A DNA stretch of 12,896 nt from contig JACMLS010000379.1 in the NCBI GenBank assembly GCA_014379485.1, positions 1 through 12,896 on the forward strand, read 5' to 3'. The notes under the pieces are model-generated. The model had not been told where the DNA came from. It saw only the letters and a program-made list of their open reading frames with translations, and ran no database searches. Both the position numbers and the translations under genes were made by a program. The DNA comes from Bacteroidia bacterium (lineage in GTDB: Bacteria > Bacteroidota > Bacteroidia > B-17B0 > Aurantibacillaceae). The stretch's first letter is position 1, and every line of letters starts with the position of its first letter. Below, piece by piece: positions 1 through 7,124 of the stretch.

Positions 1-1
1 C

Positions 2-64
2 GCTTTAAGCGCAACCCACCCAAAGATCGTGGCTATTGCATCACGCAAAAATTTACCAATTTAA
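2..64 (+). CDS. Possible 3' end of an upstream gene (partial)
   Basis: The frame starting at base 2 is open for 20 codons from the window edge and stops with TAA at 62-64, 13 bases before the next gene. Its residues (ending THPKIVAIASRKNLPI) have an ordinary protein-like mix. Frame 1 is also open from the edge to a TGA at 79-81, which overlaps the next ATG, so the choice of frame is uncertain. No domain can be recognised in so short a piece. It may also be non-coding. Confidence 0.25.
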   Translation, partial: ALSATHPKIVAIASRKNLPI

Positions 65-77
65 AAATCATATACAG

Positions 78-1496
78 ATGAAAAAATACTTACTATTTTT
101 AATAGCTGGTTTTGTATTGGCTATACCCGCAGCACTTTTTTCTCAGAAAGGATTTTTTAAATTCTTTCTTCATTTCGAAACAGGCAAATCAGATCTTGTG
201 AGCAAAGAGAAAAAGACTCTCGATAAGATGCTTGATACGCTGAGGAAAAACTCAATTGTAAAAATAGTTTACATTAAAGGGTATACTGATAATGTGGGAG
301 ATGAAGAGGTAAATCAAAAATTATCTCAGTCAAGATCTGTTGCCGTAAAAACACATCTTGTAAGAAAGAAAATTCCGGCAACTATAATTGTAGTAAAAAA
401 TTACGGAGAAGAAATGCCGGTTGCGGATAATGAAACGGATGAAGGGAAGCAAAAAAACCGCCGGGTAGAAATTATTGTTTCCTGGCAAAGAAAACAGGAC
501 GCACAAAATCTGGCAAAGAAAAATCAGAAAGAAAAAAACGCTGATGAAAACAATGACAGTAATAATCCTTGTGCACGCGATACGGTTATTACGCTTTCGC
601 GGGGAACGCAAATTTCAATGAATATTTGTGAGTGGAGAAGAAAAAAGGATTGTATAAGTGTTGATGAGTTTACTGACATGCAATCTTTACTTGGAAGTGA
701 TATGAATACAATGACGAGCAAAGGAAAACCTATGATTACAGGTGGCATGTTCCGGCTTCGTTTGTGCGATGATTCCTGCCTCAGAAAACCTATTACAATT
801 CGCAGGCCTGTAAACGATTCCTGTCTGGGCGATGCAAAGCTGAGTTTATGGAACATGACCATTGGAAACAGGTGGGGAGAAGATAAAACAAACCGTGGAT
901 TGAGAATTGTAAGAATTGACGGAAAAAAATATTATGAGTTTGATGTTTTTTGTCCCGGCGGAAAAAACCTCGATGTGAAGATTGAGAATTACATTGATCA
1001 GAATAAACGATTTAAGTTTACCATTAATAAAAGAAAGTATAAATTGATTGATGTGCGAATGACCTACCAATGTCCGGATGCCGTTATTACTTCCAACAAC
1101 AAACGCCCAAGAAAAACACTTTTTATAAAAGGCTTCTGTCCAGACAACGAACCTTTTATTACTGCAACTGCAATAAATAAAAAAGGCGATACGCTTGAAA
1201 TGGATTACAGGCCCATCAGCAGCCTCTCTCACAATGTTGAACCTTGTAATTGCGACAAATCTCGCCTTGTATTAAAAAAAGAAAATGCAAAACCTGAAAA
1301 GAGTTCGGGTAAAGAAGAGAAAAGTGTTTCTGAAAAAAGCACTAAAAGAAAAAATAAAAAAGAACGCAAAAGTAGAAAGGATAAAAAAAATAAAGACAAG
1401 AAAGAGAATGAGAAAGGCTTTAAATTGTATAAAAATTATAAACTGGACATTAAGGATTTTGAAAGGAAGAGACGGGGAGCAATTGCCGGGGCTTAA
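78..1496 (+). CDS. Exported OmpA-domain protein with Cys-rich middle and Lys-rich tail
   Basis: A 472-residue protein from the ATG at 78. This start is preferred over an in-frame ATG at 36 because it places a signal peptide (residues 1-22, MKKYLLFLIAGF..., ending ALFSQ) at the N-terminus. Residues about 28-135 form an OmpA-C/MotB-type peptidoglycan-binding domain: FETGKSDL near 33-40, YTDNVG at 69-74, NQKLSQSR at 79-86 and KQKNRRVEI at 124-132. The Asp of TDN and the Arg of SQSR correspond to the pair that binds diaminopimelate in OmpA proteins. Residues 165-392 contain 11 cysteines and no domain I can name with confidence; parts recall beta-rich modules of Bacteroidota surface proteins. Residues about 400-465 are very rich in Lys, Glu and Arg. 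Expected location is the periplasm, tethering something to peptidoglycan. Unusually, the OmpA domain is N-terminal instead of C-terminal. The domain call is firm; the overall role is unknown. Confidence 0.85.
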   Translation: MKKYLLFLIAGFVLAIPAALFSQKGFFKFFLHFETGKSDLVSKEKKTLDKMLDTLRKNSIVKIVYIKGYTDNVGDEEVNQKLSQSRSVAVKTHLVRKKIPATIIVVKNYGEEMPVADNETDEGKQKNRRVEIIVSWQRKQDAQNLAKKNQKEKNADENNDSNNPCARDTVITLSRGTQISMNICEWRRKKDCISVDEFTDMQSLLGSDMNTMTSKGKPMITGGMFRLRLCDDSCLRKPITIRRPVNDSCLGDAKLSLWNMTIGNRWGEDKTNRGLRIVRIDGKKYYEFDVFCPGGKNLDVKIENYIDQNKRFKFTINKRKYKLIDVRMTYQCPDAVITSNNKRPRKTLFIKGFCPDNEPFITATAINKKGDTLEMDYRPISSLSHNVEPCNCDKSRLVLKKENAKPEKSSGKEEKSVSEKSTKRKNKKERKSRKDKKNKDKKENEKGFKLYKNYKLDIKDFERKRRGAIAGA

Positions 1497-1528
1497 TTTT
1501 AATTTTCCCGACACAACGAAATAGTCAG

Positions 1529-1672
1529 ATGAACAGCGGGCCCTTTTTTGGAGTCGTTTTTTGGATCTCATGCGTTTTATTTTTTATACCGGTGTTGATT
1601 GGAATTTTCAGATCCAAAGAATATATGCGCGTGGTTCTTTTTATGCTCATTGCGGCTTTATTTTTTTATTGA
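1529..1672 (+). CDS. Small two-helix membrane protein, 47 residues
   Basis: An ATG at 1529 opens a 47-codon frame ending at TGA 1670-1672. It begins MNSGPFFGVVFWIS and contains two hydrophobic stretches (about residues 6-26 and 33-47) separated by the charged turn FRSKEYMR at 27-34. This is the layout of a small inner-membrane hairpin protein. It lies 32 bases after the OmpA-type gene on the same strand, so the two may be co-transcribed, and a 9-bp hairpin begins one base after its stop. There is no clear Shine-Dalgarno sequence, which is usual in Bacteroidota. I do not recognise the family and assign no function. The T-rich run could produce hydrophobic codons by chance, but two clean helices split by a charged loop, followed at once by a hairpin, favour a real gene. 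Confidence 0.55.
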   Translation: MNSGPFFGVVFWISCVLFFIPVLIGIFRSKEYMRVVLFMLIAALFFY

Positions 1673-1673
1673 G

Positions 1674-1702
1674 GATACAGAATGTGTTTTGCTTTCTGTA
1701 TC
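1674..1702 (+). terminator. Hairpin directly after the small membrane protein gene
   Basis: GATACAGAA (1674-1682) and TTCTGTATC (1694-1702) are perfect 9-base complementary arms around an 11-base loop. The hairpin begins one base after the stop codon at 1672. It has no T-run behind it, so it is not a textbook intrinsic terminator; it could end transcription or protect the 3' end of the mRNA. Confidence 0.4.
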
Positions 1703-1723
1703 GCTTGCAGCGAGGTCGGTTAA

Positions 1724-1881
1724 GTCTCTACCGGGACATAGATTTCATTGACCCATCTAGACGGAATTGTCCTGTCAAGGACCTGATATCGGTAATCAAA
1801 AAGAAGAAGAAATAAAAGTCCTGTAAGGACGAAATTGAAATTTAAGACCGGTCTTTTAAATGATTGCGTCCTTACAGGACT
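1724..1881. repeat. Array of four small palindromic repeat units, last two inverted
   Basis: Four related cores lie 45-50 bases apart: GTCTCTACCGGGAC (1724-1737), GTCCTGTCAAGGAC (1769-1782), GTCCTGTAAGGAC (1818-1830) and the same core reversed (1868-1880). Each core is itself a short palindrome with 5-base arms. The spacers share an ATATCGGTAAT/TTAAGACCGGT-like A-rich motif. The last two units face each other, giving a near-perfect inverted repeat of about 65 bases (1817-1881) centred on GACCGGTC at 1846-1853. A further TTACCGGTCTTA lies at 1905-1916. This fits a degenerate REP/MITE-like element family; similar GTCCTGTAAGGAC motifs are, from memory, frequent in Bacteroidota spacers. No transposase gene is present. 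Confidence 0.65.
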
Positions 1882-2172
1882 CTAAATTAAGAGAACCTTT
1901 TTTATTACCGGTCTTAGGTCACTACGTGGCCATTTAAAGATACTGCGAAGTTTTAATTGAAATAATTTGTTCTGATAAATGCCAAACTAATGTACGCCTA
2001 AACTCCTAAGTCAACAAGCCTGCAAATACACTGCCCGGCCTTGTCTTTTCTTTCCCGTTAAAGGAAATGAATATTTTTATCTGTGTCCGGCGTTTTCTAA
2101 ATGTAAAAGTCATTTATTACCGTCCATAAAGCCCCTTTCATCGGCAATTTTTATTAGCCCAAATAATTTTGA

Positions 2173-2221
2173 ATTCACGGATTTAATCCTACATTTAGTC
2201 AGGTTAAAAATCCGTATGAAT
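2173..2221. repeat. Inverted repeat upstream of the tricorn-like gene
   Basis: ACGGATTT (2177-2184) pairs perfectly with AAATCCGT (2208-2215) around a 23-base loop. ATTC (2173-2176) and GAAT (2218-2221) extend the stem after a 2-base bulge. It ends 51 bases before the start codon at 2273. It may be a terminator for upstream transcription, a regulatory hairpin or another spacer repeat; the sequence does not decide. Confidence 0.45.
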
Positions 2222-2272
2222 CAGCTATTGTTTTGATAATAGTTTCTTCATATTAAACTTAAATATAAAATT

Positions 2273-5200
2273 ATGCGTATCAGATCTATCTTCTCGCTCC
2301 TTTTAGTTTCTATTATTTGTTTTTCGTTCAGAATGCCTGTGGCAATTGACCAGGCTCCTCTCTGGATGCGCTATCCATCTATTTCACCAGACGGTACAAG
2401 CATTTTGTTCTGCTACAAAGGCAATATTTACAAAGTACCTGCTGCTGGCGGAACGGCAATGAATCTTACAACCTCTGAAGGGTATGAGTATATGCCCATC
2501 TGGTCGCCCGACGGAAAATGGATTGCTTTTGCTTCTGATAAACACGGAAATTTTGATGTGTACGTAATGCCTTCTGAAGGTGGAAACGCAAAACGTCTTA
2601 CTTTTCATAGTGCAGCCGATATTCCTTCGTGTTTTTCTCCCGACTCTAAAGAAGTTTATTTTTCTTCTACCCGTGTTGATGTTTTTACGAGTTATCAGTG
2701 CCCCAATTCGCGTCTGCCTGAATTGTATAAAGTTTCTGTTGATGGCGGAAGAGAAAAAATGGTGCTTTCTACTGCAACAGAAGAAATGAAATGCGATGCA
2801 GCCGGAAACAGGTTTTTATTTATTGATAAAAAAGGTGGCGAAGATACCTGGAGAAAACACCATACCAGTTCTGTTACGCGCGATATCTGGATCTACGACA
2901 ATAAAAACACTTCCTTTAAACAGCTTACAGAATTTTCTGGCGAAGACAGAAACCCGCAATGGTCTGGTGACGAAAAAGAAATTTATTACCTGAGCGAAAA
3001 AGCCGGAACCTATAATGTGTGGAAAATGTCAGTAGAAAATCCTGCATCTGCAACACAACTCACATCATTCGAAAAAAATCCGGTACGTTTTCTGAGTAAT
3101 TCAAAAAACAATACGCTTTGTTTTGGTTACGACGGAGAAATTTATACCATGGTAAACGGAGGAAAACCGGCCAAAGTAAAAATCGTAATTCCTACTGACG
3201 AAAGCGCTTCTGACGAAAGAAACGAAGTATTTACCAGCGGGGCAACAGAAATGGAAGTTTCTCCAAACGGTAAAGAAGTTGTTTTTGTTGTAAGAGGAGA
3301 AGTCTTTGTTTCTTCTATTGAGGCGGGTATTACAAAACGTGTTACTAATACACCCGGTATGGAGCGCTCTGTTTCATTTAGTCCGGACGGGCGCTCTGTG
3401 TTGTATGCTTCTGAAAGAAATAAGATCTGGGGTATTTACCAATCATCCATTATCCGTACTGAAGAAACACATTTTTTTAATAGCTCTGTGCTGAAAGAAG
3501 AAGCGCTTGTTGTTACTGATAAAGAATCTTTTCAGCCTAAATATTCTCCTGATGGAACTGAGGTCGCTTTTCTTGAAGACAGAACTGCAGTAAAAATTTA
3601 CAATATCAAATCAAAAGAAACACGTCTTATTATGCCTGGAGACAAAGCCTATTCTTATTCAGACGGAGACCAGTGGTACGACTGGAGTCCTGATGGAAAA
3701 TATTTGCTTATACAGTTTTTAGAAGATAACCAATGGCTTTCTGAAGTAGGATTGATAGAAGCAAGCGGAAAAGGAAAAATGATTGACCTTACGCAAAGCG
3801 CTTATGATAACAGTACGCCAAAATGGATGATGGATGGAAAAATGATGATCTGGTTCAGTACCCGTAATGGAATGAAAAATCATGCGAGTCATGGATGGCA
3901 AAGCGATGTATACGGACAATTCTTTACCAAAGAAAGTTTTGATCGTTTTAAAATGAATAAAGATGAGTACCTGATCCTTAAAGAAAAAGAAGATAAAGAA
4001 AAGGAGAAAGAAAAAATTAAATCACTGGGCGACGTAAAATCTCAGTTACCCGTTGTAAAAATTGAGATGGATGAATTGGAAGACAGGAAAGTACGTCTTA
4101 CCATTAACTCTGCAATTATGGGCGATGCAGTCATTTCCAAAGACGGAGAACAATTGTATTACATGTCTAAATTCGAATCAGGTTATGATCTCTGGACAAC
4201 CAAGTTGCGTGAGCACGAAACAAAACTTCTTTTAAAATTAGATGCCGGTTCTGCCGGAAACCTGATTCTTGATAAAGAAGGAAAAAATATTTTCTTTGTA
4301 AGCGATGGAAGCCTTGTAAGGGTTAATCTTGATAAAAATGACCGGAAAGATATTGCTTTTAAAGCAGAAATGACCATTAAGCCCTGGGAAGAAAGAGCGG
4401 AAATGTACGAACATATGTGGAGACAGGCTTATAAGAAATTTTACGTTTCTGATATGCAAAAAACAGATTGGAAATACTACAAAGAAGTGTATGCGAAATT
4501 TCTGCCCTTCATAAACAACAACCGCGATTTTGCAGAACTCTCAAGCGAATTGTTGGGCGAGTTAAATGCATCGCACACCGGTTGCCGTTCTTTTTCTACA
4601 ATGAAAAACGGTGATGAGACCTGTGCGCTTGGTTTGTTGTACGATGAAAATTATACAGGTAAAGGCATTAAAGTTGCTGAGGTAATTGAAAAAGGCCCGC
4701 TCGATAATTCAACTTCACTTATCAAACCCGGAATTATACTTGAGAAAATTGACGGTGAAGAAATAAGCGAGAACTTAAATTATTTTCAATTACTGAACAG
4801 AAAAAAAGGAAAAGTTGTTTTACTTTCTCTGTATGATGAGAAATCAAAAAAGAAATGGGAAGAAACATTAAAACCCATTTCTTTGGGAGAGCAAAACGAA
4901 TTATTGTACCAGAGATGGATCCGCACCTTACAGGATCAGACAGATAAATTGTCAGGTGGCAAATTAGGTTATGTGCATGTGCGTGGTATGGACGACGAAA
5001 GTTTCAGAGTAGTGTATGAGCAGGCACTTGGAAAATACGGTAACAAAAAAGGATTGATTGTTGATACACGCTACAACGGAGGCGGTTGGTTGCACGATGA
5101 CCTTGCCACTTTTTTAAGCGGAAAAGAATACATAAAATTCATTCCCCGCGAAAGACAAATCGGTTCTGAACCGCAAACCAAATGGAATAAAGTTTCATGC

Positions 5201-5506
5201 GTGCTAATGTCAGAAGGAAATTATTCTGATGCACACATGTTTCCTTACGTATACAAACAACTCGGAATCGGAAAACTTATTGGGATGCCTGTGCCCGGTA
5301 CAGGAACAGCGGTTTGGTGGGAAACTTTGAATGATAACTCCATGCTTTTCGGAATTCCGCAAGTAGGTGTTGTTGGAATGGATGGAAAATATTTAGAGAA
5401 CAACCAGCTCGAACCAGACCTTAAGATCAGAAATAAATTTGAAGACATTGTAAATAAGCATGACACGCAGTTGGAGAAAGCTGTTGATGAATTGATGGCG
5501 AAATAA
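2273..5506 (+). CDS. Exported tricorn-like S41 serine protease
   Basis: A 1077-residue protein, close in length to archaeal tricorn protease. It starts with a signal peptide (about 1-20, MRIRSIFSLLLVSIICFSF), so it should act in the periplasm, whereas classical tricorn is cytosolic. Residues about 35-690 carry PD40/TolB-type beta-propeller repeats, with SPDG-like motifs at 38-41, 78-81, 122-125, 370-373, 425-428 and 472-475 among others. A very charged KEKEDKEKEKEK segment (570-581) interrupts the repeats. Residues about 700-770 match the tricorn C1 region, 785-870 a PDZ-like domain and 895-1060 the S41 core, with DTRYNGGGW at 931-939. Likely active-site residues are Ser767-His768 (in GELNASHTG), Ser985 nucleophile with Asp986 (in GNYSDAHMF), and Glu1047 (in LEPD). 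Expected role: degrading peptides or unfolded proteins that enter through the propeller. Substrates are unknown. It stands alone, with long spacers on both sides. Confidence 0.9.
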   Translation: MRIRSIFSLLLVSIICFSFRMPVAIDQAPLWMRYPSISPDGTSILFCYKGNIYKVPAAGGTAMNLTTSEGYEYMPIWSPDGKWIAFASDKHGNFDVYVMPSEGGNAKRLTFHSAADIPSCFSPDSKEVYFSSTRVDVFTSYQCPNSRLPELYKVSVDGGREKMVLSTATEEMKCDAAGNRFLFIDKKGGEDTWRKHHTSSVTRDIWIYDNKNTSFKQLTEFSGEDRNPQWSGDEKEIYYLSEKAGTYNVWKMSVENPASATQLTSFEKNPVRFLSNSKNNTLCFGYDGEIYTMVNGGKPAKVKIVIPTDESASDERNEVFTSGATEMEVSPNGKEVVFVVRGEVFVSSIEAGITKRVTNTPGMERSVSFSPDGRSVLYASERNKIWGIYQSSIIRTEETHFFNSSVLKEEALVVTDKESFQPKYSPDGTEVAFLEDRTAVKIYNIKSKETRLIMPGDKAYSYSDGDQWYDWSPDGKYLLIQFLEDNQWLSEVGLIEASGKGKMIDLTQSAYDNSTPKWMMDGKMMIWFSTRNGMKNHASHGWQSDVYGQFFTKESFDRFKMNKDEYLILKEKEDKEKEKEKIKSLGDVKSQLPVVKIEMDELEDRKVRLTINSAIMGDAVISKDGEQLYYMSKFESGYDLWTTKLREHETKLLLKLDAGSAGNLILDKEGKNIFFVSDGSLVRVNLDKNDRKDIAFKAEMTIKPWEERAEMYEHMWRQAYKKFYVSDMQKTDWKYYKEVYAKFLPFINNNRDFAELSSELLGELNASHTGCRSFSTMKNGDETCALGLLYDENYTGKGIKVAEVIEKGPLDNSTSLIKPGIILEKIDGEEISENLNYFQLLNRKKGKVVLLSLYDEKSKKKWEETLKPISLGEQNELLYQRWIRTLQDQTDKLSGGKLGYVHVRGMDDESFRVVYEQALGKYGNKKGLIVDTRYNGGGWLHDDLATFLSGKEYIKFIPRERQIGSEPQTKWNKVSCVLMSEGNYSDAHMFPYVYKQLGIGKLIGMPVPGTGTAVWWETLNDNSMLFGIPQVGVVGMDGKYLENNQLEPDLKIRNKFEDIVNKHDTQLEKAVDELMAK

Positions 5507-5546
5507 AGTCCGTTAGTCCGTTGAGTCCGAAGTCCGCGAGTTCGGA
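5507..5546. repeat. Degenerate octamer tandem repeat abutting a stop codon
   Basis: Five 8-base units follow the protease stop codon (TAA 5504-5506) without a gap: AGTCCGTT, AGTCCGTT, GAGTCCGA, AGTCCGCG and AGTTCGGA. The first two are identical and the rest diverge. It is a short simple repeat and does not encode a continuation of the protein because the stop lies in front of it. Confidence 0.6.
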
Positions 5547-5725
5547 AATTGATGAGTTCAAAGTCCTCACGTTGCGAGGGTGTTGTCACCCGAGTTGTGA
5601 GAGAGAGAAACATTGAAATATAAAACAGAAGAATCAGATTTTGTGATTTTTGATTTGAGTGATCTCCAATCAATTCGTCTTAATAAGGTCAAGGATTTTT
5701 CACAATAAAAAAATTGTCAATTATT

Positions 5726-5747
5726 TTGGCAATGAATTTATTGCCAA
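5726..5747. promoter_or_regulatory. Perfect 8-bp inverted repeat upstream of the Nudix gene
   Basis: TTGGCAAT (5726-5733) and ATTGCCAA (5740-5747) are perfect inverted arms with a 6-base gap. It is 79 bases before the Nudix start. Weaker dyads flank it: ACAAT/ATTGT (5702-5717) and TCATAT/ATATGA (5781-5797). No T-run follows on the plus strand, so an operator for a dimeric regulator is as likely as a terminator. No regulator gene is in the window. Confidence 0.3.
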
Positions 5748-5825
5748 CAGGAAAATATTCTGATTTAAGAAAGGGTATTTTCATATATTAAATATGATGA
5801 TTGTTGTAATTATTAATTTAATGCA

Positions 5826-6269
5826 ATGAATAAAGAAAACAAATATTGTTACGATTATCCCCGTCCCTGCGTTGCATCCGATTGTTTGATCATAAACGAG
5901 CAGGACGAAATTTTACTGATTCAACGCAAGCATCCGCCTTGCGAAGGAAGCTGGGCATTACCAGGCGGTTTTTTGGAAATGGACGAAACAACCGAGCAAT
6001 GTGCGGCAAGAGAATTACTCGAAGAAACCGGAGTAACAATTGATGTAAAAGAATTGAAACACGTTGCTGTATTTTCTGAAGTAAATCGTGATCCACGAAA
6101 AAGAATTATTTCTGTTTCTTATTTAGCTCATGTTTCAAAATCAGAAGTACAACACAAAGCAGGAGACGATGCTTCCAATACAGACTGGCACAAGCTCGAT
6201 CAGCTTCCGGTTATGGCTTTTGATCATGCGCAAATAATTGAATGCGCAAAAACAAAAGACCTTTTCTGA
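5826..6269 (+). CDS. Nudix hydrolase, ADP-ribose pyrophosphatase-like
   Basis: A 147-residue protein with a complete Nudix box at residues 48-70: G48, E54, R62-E63, E66-E67 and G69 fit the pattern G-x5-E-x7-R-E-U-x-E-E-x-G-U. The metal-binding glutamates are intact. The opening YDYPRPCVASDCLI and the GSWALPGGFL strand (41-50) resemble the COG1051 group, whose members include ADP-ribose pyrophosphatases and other nucleoside-diphosphate-X hydrolases. The substrate cannot be read from the sequence; ADP-ribose to AMP plus ribose 5-phosphate is one possibility, favoured slightly by the macrodomain gene 0.9 kb downstream. It is probably cytosolic, with no signal peptide. Its stop TGA (6267-6269) shares one base with the ATG of the next gene, so translation is probably coupled. 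Confidence 0.88.
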   Translation: MNKENKYCYDYPRPCVASDCLIINEQDEILLIQRKHPPCEGSWALPGGFLEMDETTEQCAARELLEETGVTIDVKELKHVAVFSEVNRDPRKRIISVSYLAHVSKSEVQHKAGDDASNTDWHKLDQLPVMAFDHAQIIECAKTKDLF

Positions 6270-7063
6270 TGAAAAAAAGGTTGAAAATATTTTTTGTAAT
6301 TCTTTTTTTGATCTCAGTTTGTTCTTCAAATTGTTTTTCGCAGTTGTTTATTCAAACTCAAAGTTATAACACCGGAAAAACATTTGATGAAATTCCGCGA
6401 ACGGATTATATGGGAACTTTTTCGGCCATTTATTTTCTTCAGCAAAATAAAAACATAAACATTGATCCTGAGTTAAGTAAAGAATCTGTATATGTAAGTG
6501 ATTCAATTATTAAATGCAGGGTAAAAAAAGTGAATCATGCAGGAAATCTGATTGCAGATTCAATGACCATTTTACAACTAAGAAATGAATTAACTGATGT
6601 AATTAAGTATGCCCAAAAAAATGAATCTATAAAAGGGTATAAACCTGATAGTGTTTTTTATAGGGCAGGAAGTAAAAGTGTTACAAACTATAATTTATAT
6701 TTTGTTTCAACAGGCTTCATTAAAGATTCTGCTCTTCATAGAAAGGCAGTTTTAAGAAAAATCGGAAGAGGAGCAATAATTGTGTCTTTTGGTTTGCTTG
6801 GATATTTTGCTACGCAGGTCTTTCATGAAAAAAAAGATGATCCGCTACCGCCCGGAATAAAAAGAACCGAAGGAAAAAACCCATTCAAAGGTACTTCGGG
6901 CCTTAGCGGGTTTGTAATTATCTACGATAAAAAAAATAATCAAATATGTTTTTACCGGCAACAATTTTTTCTGGCAGATAGAGATCCTACCAATGAAGAG
7001 AACATTGTTAAACAAATCAGAGGAGCCTTCAAAGAAAATTTTATTGATATTTATGAGAATTAA
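6269..7063 (+). CDS. Unrecognised exported protein with one internal membrane segment
   Basis: A 264-residue protein from the ATG at 6269, which overlaps the Nudix stop by one base. An ATG at 6242 is rejected because it would put nine polar residues before the signal sequence MKKRLKIFFVILFLIS. Cleavage is likely near residue 24 (NCFSQ). A second hydrophobic stretch at about 168-185 (AIIVSFGLLGYFATQVF) may anchor the protein in a membrane; it is followed by a short charged, proline-containing linker (186-200). The C-terminal part reads as a beta-rich module: GFVIIYDKKNNQICFYRQQF (214-233), then an acidic DRDPTNEEN turn. I do not recognise a family and assign no function. Tight coupling to a cytosolic Nudix enzyme is odd for an exported protein and may only mean shared transcription. 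Confidence 0.75.
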   Translation: MKKRLKIFFVILFLISVCSSNCFSQLFIQTQSYNTGKTFDEIPRTDYMGTFSAIYFLQQNKNINIDPELSKESVYVSDSIIKCRVKKVNHAGNLIADSMTILQLRNELTDVIKYAQKNESIKGYKPDSVFYRAGSKSVTNYNLYFVSTGFIKDSALHRKAVLRKIGRGAIIVSFGLLGYFATQVFHEKKDDPLPPGIKRTEGKNPFKGTSGLSGFVIIYDKKNNQICFYRQQFFLADRDPTNEENIVKQIRGAFKENFIDIYEN

Positions 7064-7124
7064 TTTAATTCAAAATGATGCAGATAAAATATTGTGCTTT
7101 TAATTCTCCTGGTCAAAATTTATT

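Larger units (their letters stand above)
1673..2272. other. 600-base gene-free spacer with repeats
   Basis: No convincing gene lies here. In order it holds a stem-loop (1674-1702), an array of palindromic repeat units (1724-1920), about 250 bases of AT-rich sequence in which I see nothing specific, and an inverted repeat (2173-2221) ending about 50 bases before the protease gene. The promoter of that gene should lie near 2228-2260. A TTTTG at 2231-2235 could be its -33 element, but no good TAnnTTTG follows at the right distance. Confidence 0.6.
5507..5825. other. 319-base gene-free spacer
   Basis: No supported gene. It holds the octamer repeat (5507-5546), a perfect small stem-loop GGGTG-TTGT-CACCC (5578-5591) that may end transcription of the protease gene although no T-run follows, and several inverted repeats before the Nudix gene (5702-5797). 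The promoter of the Nudix gene must lie in the right half, but no clear TAnnTTTG element was found. Confidence 0.5.

Noticed and set aside
36..77. Upstream ATG for the OmpA-domain protein
   Set aside because: It adds 14 residues in front of a good signal peptide; the ATG at 78 fits better.
1285..1524. Possible frameshift joining the Lys-rich tail of the OmpA-domain protein to an alternative C-terminus
   Set aside because: The alternative frame is also Lys-rich because the DNA is A-rich there; neither end shows a recognisable C-terminal motif, so there is no reason to prefer a frameshift.
1561..1815. An 84-residue plus-strand frame overlapping the small membrane protein and the repeat array
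   Set aside because: It runs through the palindromic repeat units and ends in a poly-Lys stretch from A-rich linker; the overlapping 47-residue frame has a far better protein-like layout.
1724..1881. CRISPR array
   Set aside because: Repeat cores are only about 13 bases, diverged, and one is inverted; the spacers resemble each other and there are no cas genes.
2067..2129. A 20-residue frame beginning MNIFICVRR in the long spacer
   Set aside because: Too short, with no supporting layout, hairpin or neighbour; similar frames are expected by chance in such sequence.
5578..5591. GGGTG-TTGT-CACCC stem-loop as a firm intrinsic terminator
   Set aside because: The stem is only 5 bp and no T-run follows, so it is mentioned only in the spacer entry.
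6242..6268. Upstream ATG for the unknown exported protein
   Set aside because: It overlaps the Nudix gene by 28 bases and buries the signal peptide behind nine polar residues; the ATG at 6269 gives a clean signal peptide.
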